Positions 7,265-13,553 of a stretch of 16,593 nt of DNA are shown in pieces. The stretch spans positions 1 to 16,593 of the forward strand of contig CALEYM010000269.1 of assembly GCA_937926185.1 (NCBI GenBank), written 5' to 3'. The translations under genes and the position numbers were made by a program. This DNA comes from an uncultured Bacteroidota bacterium. GTDB lineage: Bacteria; Bacteroidota; Bacteroidia; Chitinophagales; Saprospiraceae. The notes below the pieces were generated by a model. The model ran no database searches. It saw only the letters and a program-made list of their open reading frames with translations, and was not told the origin of the DNA. Positions within the stretch are counted from its first letter, which is position 1. Every line of letters begins with the position of its first letter.

Positions 7265-10200
7265 ATGAAGGCATTTTTCCAAACCTTCAAGGGCGCCTGC
7301 TGTGCCCTTGCCTTAACTTTGCTGTCTTTTACCGGCCTGCATGCCCAGCGCATCAGCGGCCTGGTGACGGACGCTGAAACCAACGAACCCCTGCCGGGCG
7401 CCACGATCGGCGTACAGGGCCAAACCCGCGGCGCCATTTCAGACGCAAGCGGTAAATTCGTCCTCGACGCCGCCAAAGGCGACGTGCTCGTCGTTTCGCT
7501 CATCGGTTACGAAACCCAAAACGTGACCGTTGATAGCAACCCGAACCTGAGCGTTGCCCTTTCGTCCGGTAACAAACTCGACGAGGTAATCGTGACCGCG
7601 CTGGGTATCAGCCGTGAAAAAAAGTCGCTGGGGTATGCCGCTCAGGACGTCAAGGGTGAGGACCTCAACAAAGCCCGCGAAACCAACATTATCAACACGT
7701 TGTCGGGCAAAGTGGCAGGTCTCACTATCGTGGGCAACCCCTCCGGTATCGGTTCCTCGTCGCGCATCACCATCCGCGGCGAACGCTCACTCAACATCAA
7801 CCGCAACCAACCGCTCTTCGTAGTGGATGGCGTACCCATCAGCAACGAATTCCGCGGTTCTTCCGGCAACAGCTTCCAGGATGCCGACTACGGCAATGGC
7901 GCCGGCTTTATCAACCCCGACGACGTGGAATCCATCACCGTGCTGAAAGGCGCCAGCGCGGCGGCCCTGTACGGCTCACGCGCCAACAACGGCGTTATCC
8001 TGATCACCACCAAATCGGGCAAAAATACCCGCGGCATCGGCGTTTCGGTGAACTCCACCGTGACCTTTGAGAACGTGCTGCGCCTGCCGGATTACCAGAA
8101 CGTGTACGGCCAGGGCCTGGGCGGCGTGTTCGAATTCAAAGACGGCAACGGCGGCGGCCTGGCCGACGGGGTGGACGAAAGCTGGGGGCCGAAATTCGAA
8201 GGGCAACTCATCAAACAATTCGATTCCCCTACCAGCAACGGCTTCCGCGGCGGCGACGTGGGTAATTTGTTCGCCTCCATCGGCCCGGTCAACCTCGACC
8301 AGCAATTAGCCGCGCGCGGCGAGATCACCGCCACGCCCTGGATCGCCCGCCCCGACAACGTGCGCGACTTTTTTGAAACCGGCCTTACCAACACGCACAA
8401 CGTGGCCGTATCCGGCAGCAACGAAAAAGGCGATTTCCGCCTCTCCTACACCTGGCTCGACCAAAAAGGCGTGGTACCGAACACCGACCTGAAACGCAAC
8501 ACCGTGGCCTTTGCCGGCGGCCTCAACCTGAGCCCGAAACTGCGCGTGCGCACCGCCATCAACTACATCAACGGCGACAGCGGCAACCGCCCGAACCTCA
8601 GCTACGGCACGGAGAACATCATGTACCTGTTCAATTGCTGGCTGCCCCGCGGTGCAGACCTGGCCGCCATGCGCGACTACTGGATGGCTGGCCGCGAGGG
8701 CCTCAACCAGTTCGGCTTCAACTACAACTACCACGACAACCCCTACTTCAACCTCTACGAAAACACCAACGGCCAGGAATTCAACCGCGTGTACGGCAAC
8801 CTGTCGGTCACTTATGATTTCACGCCCGAACTGAGCCTGATGCTGCGCGCCGGAACCGACGTGAACAGCGAATTCCGCGACCGGCGCCGTGCCTACAGCA
8901 CCCAGCGTTTCCAGCGCGGCTCCTATCGGGAGGAGCGAATCAATTTTTCCGAAACGAATGCAGATTTCCTGTTGAGTTACAAACGCCCACTGGGGGAAAA
9001 ATTCGACCTCAGCCTGGGCCTGGGCGGCAACGCCATGCGCCAGGTGGGCCGTTTTTCCGACGTGATCGCGCCCGAACTGGCCGTACCGGGCATTTTTACC
9101 CTCTCCAACTCCCGTGTGGCGCTGACCAACCTCACCAACACGCCTTACACCGAAAAACGCATCAACTCGGTTTACGCCACCGGCCAGCTGGGCTTCAACA
9201 ACTATCTCTATCTCGACCTCTCCGCCCGCAACGACTGGTCGAGCACCCTGCCCTCCAATTCGCGCAGCTACCTGTACTATGCCGCCAACCTGGGCGCCGT
9301 CCTGACCGATGCCTTTAAGATCAGCCCCAACAGCGTGTTATCGTTCGCCAAAGTCCGTTTCGGCATAGCCCAGGTAGGTAACGACACCGATCCCTACCAG
9401 TTGGCCACCATATACAATGCCCAAACGCCCGTTCAGGGCGCGCCCTCGTACAGCGAATCGAGCGTACTGGTGAACCCGGAATTGAAACCTGAGATCAGTA
9501 CCTCCATCGAAACCGGATTCGACGTACGCTTCCTTCACAACCGCGTCGGCCTCGATTTCACGTACTACAACACGCAAAGTAAAAACCAGATCCTGCCCAT
9601 CCCGCTGTCCGGCACATCGGGCTACAGCGCCCGCATCATCAACGCCGGTCTGATCCAAAATCAGGGCATCGAAATAACGTTGAACGCCACACCCCTGCGC
9701 AGCCGCCACTTCTCCTGGGATATCGCCCTGAACTTCTCCCGCAACCGCAGCGAGGTAAAGGAACTGTTCACCGACCCGGTTTCCGGGCAGGAGATCACCA
9801 ACTACGTGCTGGCCTCCCGTTATGTGACCGTCGAAGCCCGCGTGGGTGAACAAATGGGCAATATGTACGGCATCGGTTTCGAGCGCGTAAGCAGCGACCC
9901 GAACGATCCGTACTACGACCCCACCGGGCAATACGTGGGTCAGGTCGTCTACAACAGCCAGGGCAAACCCGTGGCCACCGCCGGCACCATGCTGCTCGGC
10001 AACTACAACCCCGACTGGCTGGCCGGCATCAACAACACCTTTACGTTCAAAGGTTTGTCGCTCGGCGTATTGTTCGACATCCGCTCCGGCGGCGAAGTGT
10101 ACTCCCACACCCAAACCGTGGGCCGCGAAGGCGGTCAGATCGCCGAAACGCTCGAAGGCCGCGCCAACGGATACGACCTGAGCCTCGAAGGCAACGGCGT

Positions 10201-10573
10201 CATCGGCGAAGGCGTGGTGCAAAACGCCGACGGCAGCTTCAGCCCCAACGCGGTGAAACTCAGCGCCCGCGAATGGCATACGTCCTACACCCTGGGCCGC
10301 CGCCTCATCGAGGGCGTCATTTACGACGCTTCTTTCGTAAAACTCCGCGAAGTGCGCCTCGGCTACACGCTGCCCAACCGGATATTCGGCAAAACCTCCC
10401 TGCGCGATTTGAATGTCAGCCTCGTGGGCCGCAACCTCGCCCTCTGGACCGACGTGCCGCACATCGACCCCGAAACCTCCTCCACCTCGGGCGGCACGGT
10501 TATCCCCGGCGTGGAATCGGTGGCGCTGCCCTCCACGCGGAGCTGGGGCGTGAATGTGAATTTCCGGTTTTGA
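7265..10573 (+). CDS. SusC/RagA-family TonB-dependent outer membrane transporter
   Basis: This 1102-residue protein has a signal peptide (residues 1-28, ending LHAQ). A carboxypeptidase-D-regulatory-like domain follows at about 29-100 (ISGLVTDAETNEPLPGATIG). Next come a TonB-box-like segment LDEVIVTALG (105-114), the plug domain (about 120-255, with RGERSLNINRNQPLFVVDGV and VESITVLKGASAAALYGSRA), and a long 22-strand-type barrel ending SWGVNVNFRF with the terminal aromatic residue expected of outer-membrane barrels. Length and order match the SusC family, which imports ligands captured by SusD using TonB energy. The start follows from the signal peptide. SusD lies directly downstream, so this is a standard SusCD pair. 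The substrate cannot be read from the sequence, and no glycoside hydrolase is adjacent, so a glycan is not implied. Confidence 0.96.
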   Translation: MKAFFQTFKGACCALALTLLSFTGLHAQRISGLVTDAETNEPLPGATIGVQGQTRGAISDASGKFVLDAAKGDVLVVSLIGYETQNVTVDSNPNLSVALSSGNKLDEVIVTALGISREKKSLGYAAQDVKGEDLNKARETNIINTLSGKVAGLTIVGNPSGIGSSSRITIRGERSLNINRNQPLFVVDGVPISNEFRGSSGNSFQDADYGNGAGFINPDDVESITVLKGASAAALYGSRANNGVILITTKSGKNTRGIGVSVNSTVTFENVLRLPDYQNVYGQGLGGVFEFKDGNGGGLADGVDESWGPKFEGQLIKQFDSPTSNGFRGGDVGNLFASIGPVNLDQQLAARGEITATPWIARPDNVRDFFETGLTNTHNVAVSGSNEKGDFRLSYTWLDQKGVVPNTDLKRNTVAFAGGLNLSPKLRVRTAINYINGDSGNRPNLSYGTENIMYLFNCWLPRGADLAAMRDYWMAGREGLNQFGFNYNYHDNPYFNLYENTNGQEFNRVYGNLSVTYDFTPELSLMLRAGTDVNSEFRDRRRAYSTQRFQRGSYREERINFSETNADFLLSYKRPLGEKFDLSLGLGGNAMRQVGRFSDVIAPELAVPGIFTLSNSRVALTNLTNTPYTEKRINSVYATGQLGFNNYLYLDLSARNDWSSTLPSNSRSYLYYAANLGAVLTDAFKISPNSVLSFAKVRFGIAQVGNDTDPYQLATIYNAQTPVQGAPSYSESSVLVNPELKPEISTSIETGFDVRFLHNRVGLDFTYYNTQSKNQILPIPLSGTSGYSARIINAGLIQNQGIEITLNATPLRSRHFSWDIALNFSRNRSEVKELFTDPVSGQEITNYVLASRYVTVEARVGEQMGNMYGIGFERVSSDPNDPYYDPTGQYVGQVVYNSQGKPVATAGTMLLGNYNPDWLAGINNTFTFKGLSLGVLFDIRSGGEVYSHTQTVGREGGQIAETLEGRANGYDLSLEGNGVIGEGVVQNADGSFSPNAVKLSAREWHTSYTLGRRLIEGVIYDASFVKLREVRLGYTLPNRIFGKTSLRDLNVSLVGRNLALWTDVPHIDPETSSTSGGTVIPGVESVALPSTRSWGVNVNFRF

Positions 10574-10643
10574 GGTGTCGTCTGCGAGGCACGAGCAGGC
10601 GACATCTCAAAACCTGCCGGGAAACCTGCCGGGATGACACCTC
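10572..10643. repeat. REP-like palindromic element in the susC-susD gap
   Basis: A 37-base imperfect palindrome (10572-10608) has 14-base arms (GAGGTGTCGTCTGC and GCAGGCGACATCTC) around the loop GAGGCACGA, and overlaps the susC stop codon. It is followed by a tandem pair of AAACCTGCCGGG (10610-10621 and 10622-10633) and by GATGACACCTC (10633-10643), which can pair with 10572-10582 instead. The same element occurs at 12837-12988. As RNA it could protect the susC message or adjust the susC:susD ratio. Confidence 0.8.
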
Positions 10644-10711
10644 TCACAAACCGGGAATCGCTGAGAAAAACTGCGACAAATCCATTTTTTCCTATTTTAA
10701 CATTTCATAAA

Positions 10712-12181
10712 ATGAAACATATTTTGCTCAAAACCTTGATCGTCTTTGCCTTCCTGGCCCTCGGCGCCGGCTGCACCAAAGATTTCGACGATATCAACAC
10801 CAACCCCAATGCGCCGACCGCCGTGAACCCCGGCCTGTTGTTGCCGCAAATCCAACGCGACATGATGAATGCGCTGATGGGTGAAACCTGGGGTATCGGC
10901 AACATCGTCATTCAGCACACGACCAAAAACCAGTTCGTAAATGAAGACCGCTACCTCTGGGGCGAACTCAACAGCATCTGGAACAACGTGTACGACAATA
11001 TGCGCGATATCAACAACATCGTGATTCAAAGTGAGACGACCCGGGAAAACAACTACAAGGGCGTGGCGTTGGTGATGAAATCCTGGATGTTTTCGCTGGC
11101 TACCGATGCCTACGGCGACATCCCTTATACGCAGGCCATCAACGCCAAAGGCGGTGAAAACTACCCGGCCTACGATCCGCAGGAACAGGTGTACAACGGT
11201 ATCCTTGCCGATTTGAAAACCGCGAATGAACTGCTCGGTACCAGCAGCGAATCGGTAGCCGGCGACATCATTTTCGGCGGTAATATCGCCAAGTGGAAAA
11301 AACTCGCCAATTCGCTCCGTATCCGCGCCCTGCTGCGCATTTCGCGCAAACGCGACGTGAGCGCCGACCTGAAAGCCATCGTGGACAACCCGGCAGCCAA
11401 CCCGGTGTTTGAAAGCAACGCCGACAACGCCGTGTACAACTACAAAGCCACTTCTCCCGACCAGTTTCCGCTGCACTCCTCGCGGATCGGTTCGTTCAAT
11501 GAATTCCGCGCCGGCAAAACGCTGCTGGATACGTTGAAATCGCTGAGCGACCCGCGTATGCCCATTTTTTTCCGGCCCACGCCTGATACGGAAGGCAAAC
11601 CCAACCCTCAATACGTAGGTCTGCCCAACGGTCTGAACGACGTGGACGCGCTGCAATACAACGGCGGCCCGCAGTTCCAGTCGCGTATCGGCGACCTGTA
11701 TTATGAAAACGCCATTTCCACCCAAGGGCTGACGATCGCCAAAGGCGTGATCATGACCTACGCCGAACTACAGTTCCTGCTCGCCGAGGCCGCTGAAAAG
11801 GGTCTGATCGGCGGCGACGCCAAAACGTATTACGAAAACGGCGTAAATGGCTCTTTCGCCTTTTACGGCCTGACAACGCCGCCCGACTACCTCAACCGGC
11901 TGGAAACGGCATACTCCGGCACACAGCAGGAAAAACTCGAAAAAATCGGTTTCCAAAAATGGGTTTCCCTGTACTTCCAGGGCCTGGAAGCCTGGTTCGA
12001 CTGGCGCCGCACGGGCATTCCCGCCCTCAAACCCGGCCTCTCCAACCAGAACGACGACAAAATCCCCGTGCGCTTCCGCTACCCGATCATCGAGCAATCC
12101 TTAAACTCGGACAGTTACAACGCCGCTATCCAGCGCCAGGGAGCCGACGACCTGAACACTAAAATGTGGTACCTGAATTAA
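10712..12181 (+). CDS. SusD/RagB-family surface lipoprotein (SusD-like_2 type)
   Basis: This is a 489-residue protein from the ATG at 10712. That start places a lipoprotein signal at the N-terminus (MKHILLKTLIVFAFLALGAG, then Cys21 in a LGAGC lipobox). An upstream ATG at 10634 would add 26 residues before the signal and is rejected. The mature N-terminus TKDFDDINTNPNAPTAVNPG and segments such as KSWMFSLATDAYGDIPYTQA, LAEAAEKG and the C-terminal FDWRRTGIPAL are characteristic of the SusD-like_2 branch, often named SusD/RagB nutrient-binding lipoproteins. It should cap the SusC barrel and bind ligand at the cell surface through its TPR-derived helical scaffold. It shares an operon with susC and ends at a strong terminator. 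The substrate is unknown. Confidence 0.93.
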   Translation: MKHILLKTLIVFAFLALGAGCTKDFDDINTNPNAPTAVNPGLLLPQIQRDMMNALMGETWGIGNIVIQHTTKNQFVNEDRYLWGELNSIWNNVYDNMRDINNIVIQSETTRENNYKGVALVMKSWMFSLATDAYGDIPYTQAINAKGGENYPAYDPQEQVYNGILADLKTANELLGTSSESVAGDIIFGGNIAKWKKLANSLRIRALLRISRKRDVSADLKAIVDNPAANPVFESNADNAVYNYKATSPDQFPLHSSRIGSFNEFRAGKTLLDTLKSLSDPRMPIFFRPTPDTEGKPNPQYVGLPNGLNDVDALQYNGGPQFQSRIGDLYYENAISTQGLTIAKGVIMTYAELQFLLAEAAEKGLIGGDAKTYYENGVNGSFAFYGLTTPPDYLNRLETAYSGTQQEKLEKIGFQKWVSLYFQGLEAWFDWRRTGIPALKPGLSNQNDDKIPVRFRYPIIEQSLNSDSYNAAIQRQGADDLNTKMWYLN

Positions 12182-12213
12182 ATTTTGCTTCATACAATAA
12201 TAGTTTGGTTTTC

Positions 12214-12252
12214 GTGGAAAAACGGCGCAACGCCGTTTTTCCACCTTTTTTT
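12214..12252 (+). terminator. intrinsic terminator after susD
   Basis: A perfect 14-base stem (GTGGAAAAACGGCG at 12214-12227, its complement at 12231-12244) with loop CAA is followed by C and seven T residues (12246-12252). It ends the susCD operon and lies only nine bases before the ATG of the HD-domain gene. Confidence 0.92.
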
Positions 12253-12261
12253 AAATCAAGC

Positions 12262-12828
12262 ATGACACGGCAAAACATTACTCAAACCATAGAAACGGTG
12301 CTCGCCGTTTTCCGCGACCGCGGTCACGAGGAATATCACGGAGAACCCGTGAGCCAGTTGCAGCACGCCGTGCAAGCCGCCGAACTGGCGCGGCAAAGCC
12401 GGCCGGACGACCCTGAGTTCATCCTGGCCGCCTTTCTGCACGATTTCGGCCATCTGTGCAGCGACGCTTCCGGCGCCTACAATATGGAGGTCTACGGAGT
12501 TTGGCAACACGAACTCACCGGCGCGCGCGAACTCGAACGCCTCGGCTTTTCTGAAAAGATCGTCCGGCTCGTGGCCGGGCACGTGCAGGCCAAACGTTAT
12601 CTCGTCAGCACCGACACGGACTACTACGCCGGACTTTCCGAAGCCAGCAAGATCACTTTGGAAAAACAGGGCGGTTTGTTGTCGCCGGAGGAGCAACGCG
12701 CGTTTGAACAGGACCCCTTATTTGAGCAGCATATTGCCCTGCGGCGCATAGACGAGCGAGCCAAGGGGGAAGGGTTGCCCGTGCAGGGGCTGGATTGGCT
12801 GGAGAAGTTGATGCGGGCGCATCTTTGA
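12262..12828 (+). CDS. PhnZ-like HD-domain protein (candidate di-iron oxygenase)
   Basis: This is a 188-residue protein from the ATG at 12262; a GTG at 12166 would read through the terminator and is rejected. All HD-superfamily metal ligands are visible: His35, His60-Asp61 (AAFLHDFGH), His83, His107 and Asp164. Tyr25 and Glu28 in YHGEPVSQLQHA, GHVQAKRYL (106-114), LSEASKITLEKQGG (125-138) and LRRIDERAK (160-168) match the PhnZ-type branch. As I recall it, that branch uses a Tyr/Glu pair and a mixed-valent di-iron site to cleave the C-P bond of 2-amino-1-hydroxyethylphosphonate. PhnZ normally needs the hydroxylase PhnY, which is not in this window, so the real substrate may differ. An ordinary HD phosphohydrolase is the main alternative. 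The strong terminator just upstream suggests it has its own control. Confidence 0.7.
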   Translation: MTRQNITQTIETVLAVFRDRGHEEYHGEPVSQLQHAVQAAELARQSRPDDPEFILAAFLHDFGHLCSDASGAYNMEVYGVWQHELTGARELERLGFSEKIVRLVAGHVQAKRYLVSTDTDYYAGLSEASKITLEKQGGLLSPEEQRAFEQDPLFEQHIALRRIDERAKGEGLPVQGLDWLEKLMRAHL

Positions 12829-12836
12829 AATGGAGC

Positions 12837-12988
12837 GGCCGGAGGTGTCATCCGCGAGGCACGAGCGGGTGACATCTCCGGCCTACGACATCCCCGGACT
12901 TAAGATTATGATAGCAACCGGAATGCCGGAGATGTCACCCGCTCGTGCCTCGCGGATGACACCTCCGGCCTCGCGGGTGACACCTCCG
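12837..12988. repeat. inverted pair of REP-like palindromes with partial third copy (BIME-like)
   Basis: A 46-base sequence at 12837-12882 recurs as its exact reverse complement at 12925-12970, separated by 42 bases. Each arm is itself a palindrome with a 14-base stem and the loop GAGGCACGA. The last 21 bases of the second copy (12947-12967) are repeated in tandem with one mismatch at 12968-12988. The element sits between convergent genes and may end transcription from both sides. It is the same family as 10572-10608. Confidence 0.92.
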
Positions 12989-13003
12989 GCACACAACGCT
13001 TTT

Positions 13004-13414
13004 CTACGCCATAGCCATTCTTTTCTTTTTGACCGGCTTGCGATCCTCCGCGGCCTTATCCGCTTTTTTAACCTGCTTTTTCAACGCGGCTCGCGAGACG
13101 GCAGACTCCTGTTTTTCCGCGGCTTTTTTATCCGCCTTCATCGCCGCTTTCCAGGTAGCCCTGGCCAATTTATATTCCAATCGTTTTATTTTAATATTAA
13201 GTTTGGCAATTCTGGCTGATGCCAGCAGACCCAGCAGCGTAATTTTGTCCAAGTGTTGTTTCAGGCCGGCTTCGCAGGCGGCGCTTTTCTGCTCGTAAAC
13301 TGCGCGGGCCGTTTCCACGTTTTTTTCGGCAGCCTCCAGTTTTTTGTGCAGCGCAGCGGTGTCCGTCGTTTTTACTTTGGAAGCGTTTTTGGATTGTTTT
13401 TTATCTTTTTTCAT
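13004..13414 (-). CDS. small lysine/alanine-rich coiled-coil protein
   Basis: The protein has 136 residues and is strongly basic. Both ends are lysine-rich: MKKDKKQSKNASKVK at the start, and KKQVKKADKAAEDRKPVKKK before the last five residues. A middle helical stretch (about 20-90) shows coiled-coil-like spacing (LHKKLEAAEKNVETARAVYE, then LLGLLASARIAKLNIKIKRL). It has no signal peptide or membrane segment. The composition is like histone-H1-type or other nucleic-acid-binding tails, so a nucleoid or RNA-binding role is possible, but no family is recognised. It diverges from the phosphoesterase gene and converges on the HD-domain gene. It is probably a real gene because it has a clean ATG, a possible -7 element upstream and a biased but coherent composition. 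Confidence 0.65.
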   Translation of the reverse strand: MKKDKKQSKNASKVKTTDTAALHKKLEAAEKNVETARAVYEQKSAACEAGLKQHLDKITLLGLLASARIAKLNIKIKRLEYKLARATWKAAMKADKKAAEKQESAVSRAALKKQVKKADKAAEDRKPVKKKRMAMA

Positions 13415-13462
13415 ATAAAGCCTTGATTTTTAGTGTTTTAAATATCCGGCTGCAAAGCTCCA

Positions 13463-13512
13463 AAACTTAATACTACCTTAATATTAAGTTTACGCTCAAT
13501 TTGCAAACTTAA
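13463..13512. promoter_or_regulatory. possible operator in the divergent gap before the phosphoesterase gene
   Basis: AAACTTAAT (13463-13471) and ATTAAGTTT (13483-13491) form a perfect inverted repeat. Within it CTTAATA occurs twice exactly 11 bases apart (13466 and 13477). A third half-site AAACTTAA lies at 13505-13512. The layout resembles the repeat upstream of susC. Confidence 0.35.
13504..13511 (-). promoter_or_regulatory. possible -7 element for the lysine-rich protein gene
   Basis: On the minus strand this reads TAAGTTTG, an exact TAnnTTTG match about 90 bases upstream of the ATG at 13414. No good -33 TTTG is visible. It overlaps the third AAACTTAA half-site, so the match could be coincidental. 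Confidence 0.3.
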
Positions 13513-13520
13513 CATTAGGG

Positions 13521-13528
13521 TACGTTTA
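13521..13528 (+). promoter_or_regulatory. possible -7 element for the phosphoesterase gene
   Basis: TACGTTTA matches seven of eight positions loosely defined by TAnnTTTG (final G is A). TTTG at 13500-13503 is 17 bases upstream as a -33 candidate. The leader would be about 20 bases. Confidence 0.3.
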
Positions 13529-13553
13529 TAATCATCATTTTTTTTACCGAACC

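Noticed and set aside
9338..10462. 374-codon open frame antisense to susC, and similar long frames at 14409-15695 (minus), 10697-11725 (minus) and 2064-2975 (plus)
   Set aside because: Each lies fully inside a well-supported gene on the other strand. The translations are low-complexity (Val/Gly/Ala/His-rich) with no domain features, as expected for shadow frames in GC-rich DNA.
10634..10711. Upstream ATG for susD
   Set aside because: The 26 added residues precede a clear lipoprotein signal and overlap the repeat element.
12166..12261. GTG-started extension of the HD-domain protein
   Set aside because: It begins inside susD and translates the terminator hairpin; PhnZ-like proteins start near the ATG at 12262.
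12837..12988. CRISPR array
   Set aside because: The repeats are inverted palindromes with a single spacer, not regularly spaced direct repeats, and no cas genes are present.
13191..13204. 14-base TTAATATTAAGTTT shared with 13478-13491 as a functional operator inside the lysine-rich gene
   Set aside because: This copy lies in coding sequence for Leu-Asn-Ile-Lys and is AT-rich; the match may be chance.
12830..13219. 129-codon plus-strand frame across the palindromic repeats
   Set aside because: It consists of translated repeats (SPARASRMTPPAS twice) and the antisense of the lysine-rich gene.
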